Assembly (NCBI RefSeq): GCF_009389715.1
Contig: NC_052399.1
Span: 2,000,938-2,064,937 of the forward strand
Source: Phoenix dactylifera
Lineage: Eukaryota > Streptophyta > Magnoliopsida > Arecales > Arecaceae
Reading direction: 5' to 3'
DNA length: 64,000 bases
Part shown: positions 26,071-38,363 of the stretch, piece by piece
Layout: every line of letters begins with the position of its first letter
How positions within the stretch are numbered: the stretch's first letter is position 1
Program-made: the position numbers and the translations under genes
Notes under the pieces: model-generated
What the model was told of the DNA's origin: nothing
Databases searched by the model: none
The model's input: the letters and a program-made list of their open reading frames with translations, nothing else

Positions 26071-27518
26071 GTTTAGGATTTCACGAGACTTGTTTCATGG
26101 TAATTTTTATGCTGCTCTCTTTCCTTTCAATTCTCTTATTTCCTTTTGTTTTCTGAGATTAAGTGAAGGATAATCCACTAAAGAGCCGAGAAAAATCTCT
26201 CGTTGCTGCTTTATTCTAAATTTGCTGAAAACAATCCTCCAACTTTCTGATGTTAAACTTTGGGTTTAGTTGCTGCCTTTTCATGTCTACGAAGAGATAG
26301 CTTTAATTTTATCAATCCCGACAAATTGCATCTTTTTGAGCCTGATCCGCTGCATGTGTCGGTAATGCAGTTGTTCATTCCACTTTGATGAGGCAGATCC
26401 AGTCCTCGTCTAACAAAATAATTTACTTTGTCCTTTTACTAAGATTCTCCTACAGAGAAGCAATTGTAGACACAAACTCTTATGCAGGACAATGAGCAGC
26501 CGGGGCGGATGGCATCTATATAATTGTGCACCACTACAGCAAGCTTCCTGTAAATCTGACTTCTTGCTGCGCCCACCCTTACCCTTGCATGGCACTCAGT
26601 TAACCATGGGAATGGGTGTTGAAAATTATTGAAAATTGATGACATAGAATCCAACAATATCCGTCCCGAGCTCTACAAGGATCTTTATCCATGATAAAGA
26701 GTCCTTCGGACATCTTTTTAGAGTGTATCAGCTTGCACCTAGCGCAGAAGCTTTTATTTAGAAACTGGATCACTTCTGAAGAAAATGCTCCACTTTGCAA
26801 AGTAAAGGAAAAATAAAATAGTTTTTTCTGCGCGAAATCATCATAGGTTTTTAATGTTTTAAGCATCCTTCTTGAAATTTCTATCCAGACTTTACTAGAA
26901 TGTTTAAATGTTCTCTTGATGGTCAGATGATGCATGATGCGTCTAGATGTACGGTTTGTGTTGCTATTCTTATAATTTGGAGAAATACAACTAAGTTTTC
27001 AGAAATGGATGGTAACAAATTGATGACAGCAACTTTTTTTTTTCTTTTTAGAGGAATGATCGCAGCAATCTAATTTTTGTACTTGAATGAACAAGATGTG
27101 GATATGAAGGTATGTCCTCATTTCAGATATTCCATTATGAACCTTGACACGAATATAAACAGACAACAAAAAAGCCATCTGGATATGCACCTACAAAGAA
27201 GAGCAAACGCCCAACAAAGAACCCTCCCAGGTATATCCAAGCTTCTACGTATCCTCCTTTGCCACAGGGCTTGGGCTAAGAGCTCCGTCCTGTAGTAAAC
27301 AAAGCCTAACTTCTTATGTATAGACCTCCTAGTTCTGTTTATTGCACCACTTGGCCATCAATCATGACACCAAGCACATACTCTTCTTCTTTTTTTACTT
27401 GGAGATAAAATTCGCATGCCACCAAACCCAGTCAACTGAACTAAGCCCGGTTTATTAAGACTTCTAAAATACTCACGGGCAAAATCTGGTTATGTAATCA
27501 TCTATGCCTTCTAATATA
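26071..27518. other. 3' flank of the XYL1-like gene and intergenic DNA
   Basis: The first few hundred bases probably hold the 3' UTR; no canonical AATAAA was found close to the stop. No further gene is supported. Confidence 0.4.
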
Positions 27519-27953
27519 GGCTCTATTTGGAGGAGCTGTTGGCAGTAGAGCTTTTGAAAGTAGAACTATTGTAAGTAGAGCTTTCTGAAGTAGAGCTTTT
27601 ATAAAAAGCTGTTTATTGTTTGGTAATTACATTTCTAAAGTGTTGTGGTACTTTAACGTGTATGTGGTAAACAAACTGAGAAAGTACTTTTGTACGACAA
27701 AATTACAATAAAGGACATTATATAGAATTATACAATAGAGCATAATAAAATATAACATATATTATTATATAAATATATGATATAATATAATATTACTGTA
27801 ATATAATATAATATTATTATAATATAGTAATATAACATTGTATACTATAGCATAATAGTTTAATATAATATTAAATTATTTAGTATAACATATCAATATA
27901 TTATGATATAATATAATATAATATTATATTTATAGTATAATATAATGTTAAAA
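27519..27953. mobile_element. Non-autonomous TIR element, copy 2, truncated
   Basis: It begins 'ggctctatttggaggagctg' and continues 'aaaaagctgtttattgtttgg', 'acatttctaaagtgttgtgg', then an AT-rich core. This parallels copy 3 (45513-46346) almost base for base. The far subterminal part and right terminal repeat are missing; similarity stops near 27953, just before the hairpin at 27972. Confidence 0.65.
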
Positions 27954-27971
27954 ACCTTCTTATTGTATTAA

Positions 27972-28129
27972 AAACATGGGTTTGTAAAACCAAAAAAAAT
28001 GCAATTTAGTGTAGCAAACCTTTGAGAGATGATGACAAATTTTATCGGCAAAAGAAGAGGGTTTGTCATCATCTCTCAAAGGTTTGCTACACTAAATTGC
28101 ATTTCCTTTGGTTTTACAAATCCATGTTT
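27972..28129. repeat. 68-bp near-perfect inverted repeat (hairpin)
   Basis: The arms at 27972-28039 and 28062-28129 are reverse complements at about 65 of 68 positions, with differences near 27978 and 27995. A 22-base loop separates them (28040-28061, containing 'atcggcaaaagaag'). The arms include 'gtgtagcaaacctttgagag' and its complement. The size and near-perfect stem suit either a young MIRNA-like foldback or a small palindromic transposon. No flanking duplication is obvious and nothing shows it is transcribed. Confidence 0.85.
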
Positions 28130-31100
28130 CAGTTTCTTGTAAAACATTTCTTGTAAGTCCCCACATACCATGTCTGGAAAAGAAAAATATCTCAAATGAC
28201 TGTTTCGAACCTTCCTCTTTACAAATCAAATTAACCAAAAAGTTCTTTGAAAAAATATCTTCAACCAACTGAGATTAAGAAAAAATGAATCTTTAACATG
28301 ACAACAATCTGGATGCACAAAATACTATTTATGAATTTTACGATATTCCTGTTAATGCAATTCATGCCGAGTACTTCATGAGCTAGCTTTCTGCAGTAAA
28401 TTCCCTGATAGTGATGACCATGAAACGACAAGCAGTAAATATCCCATTCCAGCACTATGTTGTAGTAATTCTCCCCCCTGACCCTCAACTGCAGCATTAA
28501 GTCCTCTGCGAATTTATTCCAGCTCTGACAAGTACGCGTGGGTCTTCGGTTGAAGCTCTGGAATTGAGTAAATGCGAAGGGCACGACTCCTTGGTGCCGT
28601 GAATCTCGCATCAAAAGTTAGCAGGCTTGTACATTTATGCAAACAGCTACCTTGTGGTACAAAGCTCGTAATTATCTCTTGCATGGTTGGATCACCGGAA
28701 ACCTGGCATGCAAGATCGTCCTTAAATTGGAGCGGGCCAAATTCGGTGGTTTGGACTTTGGACTGTCTCGTTTTGCAGCTTTATTTTCGATCTTTCCTTG
28801 ACTAAGGAATATCAAACCACAATGTCTTTGTAAATGCTTCTCTCCAATTTGGAGTTGAATTGGAGAATCCAACCTTCCATCACCATGATCTATGTATGAT
28901 GTGACAATCACGACTATTTGAGTCATGGAGTCTTATACAGCATGTCCACTCAATTATAACAGCCACACAATAAATGAATAGTCATGGTTAAGGGACTTAA
29001 TCTTGTCCAATTCAATTCCAAATTGAAAAAGGAGCTTGACTCATTTATAAAACATTTAAGTTTTTGTAATGCATGCCTAATGTTTTCTGAATGTTATGGA
29101 TAAAGTTTTTCCTTGTGCTATTCACAAACCAAGCCAAATAAAGCTACTTTTATTTGCAAAAACCCTGCATGTTTTTGGTTGCTATGTCTGTTGAACAAAA
29201 TAACTCTATACACAAATAATCTTCATGGGTTTATAATGTAGGGGCTAGAGTTGGGTTAGGTTGGATCAGGGTATGCTTGTCCCAGACCCAACACGGTTCA
29301 ATGCTTTAGTCTTGATTTTAGTAGACTTGGACCTAATCTATTGGTTGACTAGTTTTGGACCATGGAACATATTTTAAACCCCATGGGTCTATATTCAAAT
29401 TCTGGTCGCGACCTAGTTGGGTCCATATTTGAAGTCTAACATTAACCATTATCGTATAGCTAAAGTATATCAATTAATAATAAAATCATTGAAATTTTTA
29501 GGTAAAACTAAAAAGCCAACTTAAACATAAATTTTGATTAAAAACTATTTTAATTTGATCCAAACAAACAAACATACCTATGGAACAAGTCTACAAACTA
29601 TGATGTAATATATAGACACACACCCTTATACTTGAGAAGAACATTGTAAATATGAATCTTCTAAAACAAATAATAAATATTTAAGTATGATTATGTGAAA
29701 GTAGGTGAGAGGAGATGGGGTTGTAGACATAAATAATGAAGGATTGATTTAGATAAGGTTCATTGCATGAATTGAAATATAATTAGGGTGAGAAATAAGG
29801 GGTCATATATATTTTGAATTTTAGGGTTTGGTTATATCGGGTTTGAATCTAGTCGGGCTTGGTTTTGTTGACCCAAATTAGACTCAGGTATTCTATGAGG
29901 CAAATCAAATTACATCAGAAAAATAAAACTCAAACCTAGTCCAATTTCCAAATTAGATCCAACTAGTAATCATGACTCACCCACAAGTCTTCAAAAATGA
30001 ATGGAGTCTGATCTAATTGCATTAGAACTAGGTCGAGTCATAGGCTGACCTGATCTATTTGCAAACTTGTATTTTTGTGAACTAGAATACCTAACAGATT
30101 TTCATGACTCATCCATCAGCATATCTTACTTAGTTGTAAGTAATACAAACTTTGAGAACGTTTTTCACCCAGAGCTCCACTCCATGTCGGAAACAATGAG
30201 TGCTCTCCATTCTTGGGCATAGCAACTTTGAGAAATTATATCGAGTAATGCATGCACCATATGGCCGTGCATTATACCAATTAGATCGTCTCATTCTTAT
30301 AGGCTTCATTCATCGTAGTTGTTGGCCCATAGTGCGACGCCACATTGATGCATCCGGTGCAGGGTAGGATATAATTTTGCCAGCAACTTCACGTTCTATT
30401 TTGCGCTTCTCAAGCTCGGGTGGTACGAAGTCCAGCTTCCTACGGTCACATTTTTTATCTTCTCGCGGTAGGCAACGGCCAAGCCCATGTACGCAGCAGC
30501 ACATTACGTCCAAGCCCAGAAAGAATACGTAGAATAGTTACCAGGCCACAGGGTCCAGTTGAGCTCAACTTGGAGACCCAACTCCAATCTAGTCCGTTCG
30601 ATGACCCAAACCGGACGAGCTGGATCATAGAATCCACCAATCAAACACATTCGCCTGTGCGAAAATCAAATTTGAGATAATAGTTGAAGCAACGCACGCC
30701 AGCTTCCAAGTCGCAATTTCTTTGGGCCCCAACCAGCAAATTTATCTGAAATCAATTATTTTTCTCTTCTGACGTTCTCCACCTTTCTACTTTGTGCTCC
30801 AGCTGGAATGACAAGGGGTGATACCATATATTTATTCATAGATGATTATGCAATTATGTGTCAACAACATATGAAGTTAAGCTTATAATAGATAAAGCGA
30901 GTGCGTTTATTCGTGATGGTGTTAAAGCTGAAAGATATCCTTTGGATCAGAAAGCATTTCTCAGCCCAGGCTAGGATCAAAGCTCCAAGGTTTGTGAACC
31001 GGAATGTCGCCAGCACTCAGCAGCAATGGAATTGATTGAGCTCGAGAACCATGGATCCACAGCTCGCTCTATAAGAACTCCGAAGTTTGAACCGAAAGCC

Positions 31101-31648
31101 TCATGCTTCTAATAATGTCATCAAGACTCCACAATGTAGCAGCCATAGGTTTTACCACCATCACTCAAATGAAATCAGAGATTAAATTAAGGTTTTGGAG
31201 TCAAAGGTACAAGCATACGTTCCACTAGGTTGATCCACCTGCAAATATTCCTTTTTTTTTTCGACAACCCGGATCGCACATGGTTGGTACGGCAACTTGG
31301 CTCAGTCCTAGCTGGGTTCCAGCTATTTTTTTATTTTTTTTTTACAGCGCGTCCCGGTGGAAACAATTAACCTGGCCTCCACTGGGTTCCAAATTCCAAA
31401 ACCCTCGGCGCCAACCATGCCGCAGGCCCCACTTGTACCATCCCGAAACCGCGCAAGCTTTAACTTCCCGGGGGCTCCTCCTCCACGCCTCCAGTGCCGT
31501 GCGGGCCACGCCAGTTGGTTTCAATAGCTCGAGGCTCGTGGGCCCCACGTACCCCACGCCTGTCCTCCACGTACCTTTCTTTTCTTGTCAGCTTTGCCAA
31601 AGAAAACCAACGCTTAAATGGATGGGTCACGGTTTTTCCGTGAGCCTC

Positions 31649-31651
<3 letters not shown>
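28130..31651. other. Intergenic, no supported gene
   Basis: Bases 29245-30080 are rich in 'gacccaa', 'gggtttg' and 'ggtcgag' words, similar in style to the small repeats at 14672-15167 and 56080-56215. They are probably a decayed non-coding element without clear ends. A 117-residue minus-strand frame at 28261-28614 was not called. Confidence 0.4.

Positions 31652-31688
<37 letters not shown>
31652..31688. repeat. (CT)n microsatellite
   Basis: Pure CT dinucleotide run of about 18 units. Confidence 0.95.
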
Positions 31689-31691
<3 letters not shown>

Positions 31692-34600
31692 CTTTTCCTC
31701 GGGTTATGCGTGATCTACTCACCGCCGAGTTGGTTTACCGCCCGCTCGATCCGCGCTCCGCGCACCATTTGTTAATCTTACCTTCTCTCGGTCTGCCAAT
31801 TTCTGAGAGAGTTTTTTTTTTTTTTCATGAAAACCTCGGAAAAATTTAAGTTTTTATAAATATCTTTTTAAAACTTTTATATTTATTTTTATATTTTTAT
31901 AAAATATTTTTTTTACAAATATTTTTAATATAACCGTTTTATTAATATTTTTAATAAAAATTATATTTATTTTAATTAAAAATAAAATAAAATTTTAAAA
32001 TTATTTTTTTATCCTTGATCAATTGCACGATGAAATTGAAGTTATGGAAGTCTTGGTCCTGCAATATTTTAGTTTCGATCAATTGCATGATGAAAATAAC
32101 GGATAACATTGTCTATTGCTCTCTGAGGAAGAAATGAGAGGTCCAATCGTCGCTTTTCTTTTCCATTTTTTTTTGTTTTAAAAAGAGCACCATAAACTCG
32201 GTGCATCCCAGTTATCATTGACGCTAGGAAGGTTGTGATTTCTGACGCCAGCGTCTCTTGAAGCATATATCAAAATCATCATCTAAGGTGATATATATTT
32301 ACCATGCATTAATGGGAGTAGGAAAAGTATTGTTTGGTTGCTAGCAGCAGCCAAGTTGACGCGACCTAGTTTCTCTCACTTTTTAGCAAATTTGTGGATG
32401 TTGATGAGTTTTCCCAATAAATTCTGTCTCTAGAGTCAAATAGATTTATTTACATGACTCATAATCTAAAAAAAACAAAAAAACAAAAAATATCAAGAAA
32501 ACAAAATAAAAATTTGTTCATACCCATGGAGTAAAAGCCTAATAATGGTATCAGGTAGAATTTTACTAGTTTGTCCCAAGATCATGGGGGAAAAAAATCC
32601 TTGCCGGCAGATTTGTTTCCAATCATCAAGACAATGTTTCTTTCAAGTAACTCATAATTTGTTTATAAAATATGGGATCCGATATATTGAAAGGCAAGCT
32701 TTCTTTTGATTTGTAATAGCAGAATTTGTTGATAGGATAAATGTAGCAATTTAGCACTTTGACATGAGATGGATGTCAGATCATTGTCAAGCACAAACCA
32801 TATCTTCCTCAAAGAAGAAAAATACTCTATTGATGATATTTTGAGAACAGTCAATAATCTAGACCTAAGGGAACACAATACCTAGCGCACAATGAAGTCA
32901 AGATGTTGTTAGCCCGTATGCTTGTGTGTTTCCACATAATTCATTTCTTGAAATTACATAAACAAACTAATATTATTTTAGATTTAACATAAGAAAAAAA
33001 TGTTTTTTAGATAAAGAACCTTCAGACCGTACAATGAGAAAATTGTTTTTTTTAAAACAAATATCCTAACAACTTTTGTCCAAGTATCCTAAATTTCTAA
33101 ATTCAGTCATTTGTTACAGCTACAAAAATTTCAGCAGCTTTGTAGACCGTCACCATCAGGTACCCAATAACTCAATAAACAATATTATTCCGATAATAAT
33201 ATTTGATTTACAAAAATGACTAATGATTTCATAAAATATAACTATATTATGTTGCAAAATTGATTTTGAAGAGTTCAACATATTTAAAAGTAAAATCTTA
33301 AAATGACTCGCAAGATTGAGCAGTCTAGTCGACAAGCAAACTAGCTGATCGGCATGAGCAAGTTGGGTAGCAAAAGTTTTAGAAAGGTACCAGCTTGAAT
33401 CATTTTTTTTTTTTTTGTGCTGAAACAAAAATATCATACATAATATGTGCGGATACGATCAAAAAAATCAAAAAGTAATATATTCCGACTTTTCTATCCA
33501 TAGGTAATCTTCCAAGTGATTGGCAATAAAAGAAGTCATCCAATCTACATCTTTATTGGTCTTTCCAAACACATGCTTCACTTGAATTATCAACTCATTA
33601 CAGCCTATGCCTATTGACCTTTCTACCCTTCGCTTTCATAAGGTTATCATCGAGTGGTCTTGCTGTGCTGCAAACAAGGCGGACTCTACAATCACCCATC
33701 TGTCACGACGTTCCATGTTGCCCGTTACGTGTATCCAATAGAATTCAACTCCACGAGGAGTCGCCGCAAAACATCCACTCGCGCATCCAACCAAGAAGGC
33801 CACCACTACTTCTCATCCACCTTGTCGTGCCGACATATCTTCCTTCTTTTTTTATGGCCCATGAATAATGGACGTATCCACTAATTATAGATGCTCTTTT
33901 CTATAGATCAATCATTAAAATGAGTGCTTGATGGATGAAGCACGCATTAACATCATGTTCCGATCTCATCATGAATATATGAAAGACTTATCTTAATAAG
34001 GAAAAGAGGGTTTATAGCATCATTATAATAATTAAAAAGACTTTGAAACACCTAAGAACATACTTAACCCACTCAAATGCCTTAGTCTTAGATTAGATCT
34101 ATCTCATGTCCCTCGCGTCTCGTGCTCCGCTTTTGACGGCATGGATTCGGTAAAAGCCAACGGAGGACAGGAGAGGATCTGCCTGTCTTCGCTAACCGGT
34201 TGGGCGAAAAAAACATGAAGGGGGACTAGCTGGCGGCGTGGTGCACGTCCCATGTCGGCAAGAGGTTTCTGGCCGTCAGATGTCTGGTACTGGTCCACGA
34301 TTGATTTGATTTGATGTTCCCCCTGACCTTGCCGTGGAGGATTGGAATGTTCCTCTGGCCTCGTTGTATGCTCCCCCCATCGTTATCACCAGCCAGCGGT
34401 CGATGGACGGCCTTTGATGTGACTTGGAAATATCAGATAAGCATTACTGGTGTTCGTTTTCTCGGCCGGGAGGACTGGAAAAGTATGGCGAGCCCCTCGG
34501 GCCAACTTTGATGCTGGTCGCCTACTTGATTGATCTAATTTTCGCATCATCGTCCCTTCGATAGTTGCATCCAATTAACTTCATTTTGTCCCACGGATGG

Positions 34601-35656
34601 ACCACGGCGTTGGACATGATTGGTGTGGTTGCGTGCATCACGGGACTACAAAAAGTTAGGGAAATTTGCATGGTTGGATGCCAGCACATACATTAAATTC
34701 GGCCATGCGCCAGGACAAACTTGGACAATGACATGCACAAGTGCGTGTATTATTTACTGGAAGAAAAAGAAGATTGAATAGTGAAGCAAAAAAAAAAAAA
34801 AGATTGAATATTACTTGCCAAATGGAGCCGTGGATTTTATTAAATAGTACAAGAATGGAATTAAAATAATACTTTATTCCAAATAATACTTTATTCCAAA
34901 TAATACTTTTTCGGTAGTTGAAGTAGGGACTCGTCGCTTGTTTTCACGACGGACTTGGAGCAATTAAAGTCTAGGTACCGACACTGGCAGGTTGCGTGCT
35001 ACTTGCCCGCTAACTAACTGGGACGTCACCTTCTGTCGTTAGCTTACCGATTGATTGCGACATATATCCAATTAACACTGTGCAAATTTTAACTTCTTTA
35101 CTCCTAATGTATCTTATTTTACATAATCATTCTTAATTTGTCGCTCACATTCCATAACAATCGCATTCGCATATATCACTTGATTACAACAATATATACA
35201 AAAGGAAAAACAACTGCACCGGAAAATGTTCAAGATAAAAGAATAAAAAAAATTTATTTTGCTTTGAGATCTATGTAAATAAATATGTAACAGAGTTTTA
35301 AGTATTTTAAAATTTGTAGGGTATGTGATCAAATGATTCAAATTTGACTCTACATAATTCGTCGTCAATATATCGTAGAAAAAAAATCATGTTTCTTTCA
35401 ACAAAATATCTAAGGAAGAATCATCTCATGACCAAAATAAATATAAATCTATGCAACCAAGTTTCACCCCCCCCCCCCCCCCCCCAAAAAAAAAAAAAAA
35501 AAAAAAAAGGAATTTATGTAAATGATTTTTTAACTTAAACCATAATATTCCAAAACGCAAGCTTCTACTTTAATTTAACTAGACCCATAAATTAAAATGG
35601 CTGGTTCAGCATAAGCAAACATTTGCGGAGATACAACGGAAACATGGTCCTGTAGC
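31689..35656. other. Intergenic, no supported gene
   Basis: AT-rich. A 17-bp unit 'aataatactttattcca' is repeated nearly three times at about 34865-34910. 'agattgaata' flanks an A-run at about 34771-34810. No coding domain is visible. Confidence 0.4.
35467..35508. repeat. C19-A23 homopolymer junction
   Basis: A run of about 19 C (35467-35485) is followed directly by about 23 A (35486-35508). Exact lengths may be affected by sequencing slippage. Confidence 0.85.
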
Positions 35657-35663
35657 TATAAAA
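35657..35663 (+). promoter_or_regulatory. TATA box of the small W-rich protein gene
   Basis: TATAAAA lies 97 bp upstream of the ATG at 35754. It implies a start site near 35690 and a CT-rich leader of roughly 65 bases. Confidence 0.55.
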
Positions 35664-35753
35664 GACACCGAACACCTTCCCTCCTCTATCTACTCTGTCC
35701 CATTCCAAACTTCTTCCTCCTGGAATCCTCCGCTCCTCCTGTTTTGGAACGGG

Positions 35754-36197
35754 ATGAAACGAAACAGGGCAGAGCTCGCGCCCTCCAAAACCGCCGAAAC
35801 CCCTGCGAAAACCCAGCGCCGCTCAAAGGATCCGATCCCGAAGGGGATGGGCACAATGAGGGCGAGGGCTGGGGCGGCGCCACCGGAGAAGCCCCGCAAG
35901 GGCAGCGGACCAGAGAAGAGGCCGTCCACCCCCGCAGCCACCGCCGTGTACTCCTCTCCCAGCAGCACGGCGATGGCGCAGGAAGGGGAGGAGGAGAGGC
36001 CTCTTGGATGGGACGAGTTCGGGGGATGGTGGTGGTGGGGCGTGGAGGAGGAGATGCTCCTGGGATGGTTCCCCTTCGTGGAGGAGGACTTCCTCTGCTC
36101 CGAGAACAGGGGAGGATCAGGGCTTTTCTGGGAGGAGGAGGACCACGATATCTGGCAGCTTCAAGACATTCACGAGATCCCCAACCAAGCCAAATGA
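35754..36197 (+). CDS. Small tryptophan-rich acidic protein, function unknown
   Basis: This is a 147-residue frame without an intron. Residues 1-65 are basic and rich in Pro, Lys and Arg (KRNRAEL, TQRRSKDP, KGSGPEKRPSTP). Residues 75-147 are acidic and aromatic: GWDEFGGWWWWGVEEE (84-99), LGWFPFVEEDFL, then FWEEEDHDIWQLQDIHEIPN at the C-terminus. The two-part design suggests a conserved C-terminal interaction region behind a flexible basic tail, possibly nuclear. I do not recognise the family and assign no function. Support for a real gene comes from the GC rise confined to the frame, a correctly spaced TATA box, and a C-terminus that does not look like random translation. Frames on the other strand and in frame +2 are shadows. 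Confidence 0.6.
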   Translation: MKRNRAELAPSKTAETPAKTQRRSKDPIPKGMGTMRARAGAAPPEKPRKGSGPEKRPSTPAATAVYSSPSSTAMAQEGEEERPLGWDEFGGWWWWGVEEEMLLGWFPFVEEDFLCSENRGGSGLFWEEEDHDIWQLQDIHEIPNQAK

Positions 36198-37829
36198 GAC
36201 AAGAAAGATGGTGGTTTGGAAGGAAAAAGAGAGAGAAAGAGAGAGAAATACCAAGAATGGCGAAGTTTTAGAGAGTAGGAGAAAGCATAGAAACAAGGGA
36301 TAAAGGTCGTAGTTTTGTTTATTTTCTTCTTTCATTTGTTTTCTTTGTGCAAAGGCAGAACCTTCTGAGTAGAATACACTGAGAAATGTTTCAAACTTAG
36401 TTTAAGTAAGTTAATCTTCATTTTGAAAGGCTTGATGAAGAAGGCAACACATCGAGTTCAGCTCTCTTATCTCTCCCTCTGCGCTGATATGCTGGTATTT
36501 CTTGAGCCTTTGTTTATTCTTGGGTTCCAATTTGTGATCTCTGGTTATATGCTTGCTACTGCTTTTCTTATTTCCCTCTTTCTTGGATTGAGCAGCCATT
36601 TATTCCAAGGAAAAAGGAGGCCCATATAATTTATTAGATGACGAAATTATGTTCAAGTGGAAAAGAGGTGGGGTACAAAATGTAAGAATGTGGTCAAGAG
36701 GAAGAGCAATGCGCAAGAGGCGCAAGGCTATTCCACAGCGTCATATGGTTGGCTTTCAATCGACTTCCTGTCAGATAGTGGCTTGCAAGAGTAAAATTTT
36801 GCTAGGTTGAATAGATAGAAGAATTCTTTGGCATTTCTTTCTCGTCATATCTTTCAATATAAGGCTGATCCCCAGCCCTCCCTAACGATTGATGTTATTT
36901 TTTCCACCACCTTTGATGGGCTAGCCTCGTAGGATCAGCTGGATTTTGATGGTGCTCCTTAGGCCGCATGCAAAAGGGCATTTAATTAATAGGTTCCATT
37001 TAGTTGCCATTTAATCCGAAGGATTATTACAATGTCGCTCGGAAGGAGATGAGTGCTACCATTCTTCGTTTCCTCTCTTGGCTAGGGTTACGTATGGCCG
37101 CTATTGATTCCACTTTTTGTTGCGAAAGTTAAACTCTAGTTTGTTAGGAGGGCTCTCAAGCTTTTGAATGGAGGTAATTCTGGATGAATTGCTGTGCGTG
37201 ATGGTCGTGGTTTGGTAACTATATTTTGTTCCTCTATCCCCACTCCGATCGATAGGCCATATTGTTATGTTACCTTTGCTCATCTTATACCTAGGTTTTC
37301 TCAAGTCGCATTCGTCTCTCTTTTGTCGACTCTTCTTATGCCCTTAGAAAAAGGGCCATCTTGGATGATATTAGACACATCCGTGTGGTTGCCTTAGTTG
37401 GATTTGGATTGTTATGGCATTGTCTTTCAACTATTTGATCGATATAATTCGTTACTCGACCTACGATCCACATTATCAAAGGATTTTTTCCACTCTTTGT
37501 AGGTGTCAAGATGACAATGAGATTAAGCAACCATGTTTTCTCCCTTTGAAGTTTGGACACGTTAGTATAATCTCAAAATTAGGCAATCTTGTCAGATTTA
37601 GGGCCTAAAGAATCCTTGTGTGGGATTAGATTAAAGGCCTCTGCCTCATTCGCTACCCAACATTGGTAGAAAAATTTTTCCTGCTTCGAATAGTTGTATG
37701 GTTGCATGGAAGTCCATCTGAAGCATGATCTGGTGGTAAGTTGTGTATGACCTTTCTTTCCACGTTTTTGGATGTTCTTTGTGTTTAGACCAACATCATA
37801 GCCTTTTGTATAGACAAAATAAAAAATAA

Positions 37830-37833
<4 letters not shown>
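36198..37833. other. 3' flank and intergenic
   Basis: The first 100-400 bases may be 3' UTR of the small protein gene; a GA-rich segment lies at 36215-36250. The rest is AT-rich with short frames and no recognised domain. Confidence 0.35.

Positions 37834-37889
<56 letters not shown>
37834..37889. repeat. (CT)n microsatellite
   Basis: About 28 uninterrupted CT units followed by (GT)n. Long arginine/glutamate frames on the minus strand here are artefacts of the repeat. Confidence 0.95.
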
Positions 37890-37896
<7 letters not shown>

Positions 37897-37963
37897 AGAA
37901 ATTGTCAAATGTGAACATTTTGACGACAAAAAATTGTTTTCGTGAGCATAAATTATTGAAGTG

Positions 37964-38363
37964 TTGAGAGCCAACAGGCAAGAAACTGATCAGTTGTCGT
38001 ACCTGAGCAATTTTGTTTGAAATCTATTTCGTTTGATTCAAGGGGAAAAGAAAGAACTATTAGTAAGATGTACCAAACATTAATTTTATCATTTAGTACG
38101 CAAGGGCTAGTCTCGAAGCTTGATAGCTGCTAGAATTATAAAGTTATCCTGTTTTTGTTGAGAACTACCGAATAAAGCAAAATGAGACCTCGTCGAACAC
38201 GTATTCTCTAAAAATGCCTAGAGTTGCCCGTTTTTACCTTTTATCCCATGTTATTTAGTGAAGATATCAAAATGTTCCTTTATTAGCAAAAAGTAAGCTC
38301 AAAATAAATGTGTTTATCGTTGTCCATTGAAAGGCAAAAGGTTCTGTTGCTAGGATACTCAAC
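37964..38363 (+). repeat. Direct duplication flanking a composite insertion, left copy
   Basis: It begins 'ttgagagccaacaggcaag' and ends 'gctaggatactcaac'. It matches 43887-44301 over its whole length with about 24 substitutions by eye. It carries no LTR hallmarks: no TG...CA ends, primer site or polypurine tract. The retroelement LTR starts at the very next base. Confidence 0.85.

Noticed and set aside
28261..28614. 117-residue minus-strand frame (VRGENYYNIVLEWDIYCLSF)
   Set aside because: It reads somewhat like protein, but I recognise no family, promoter or partner exon. A protein search would decide; left uncalled.
31280..31849. 189-residue plus-strand frame
   Set aside because: It crosses a CT microsatellite and has no domain. 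It could be the leader of an unseen gene, but nothing supports this.
37579..37981. 131-residue minus-strand frame with an (ER)n run
   Set aside because: It is created by the CT microsatellite.
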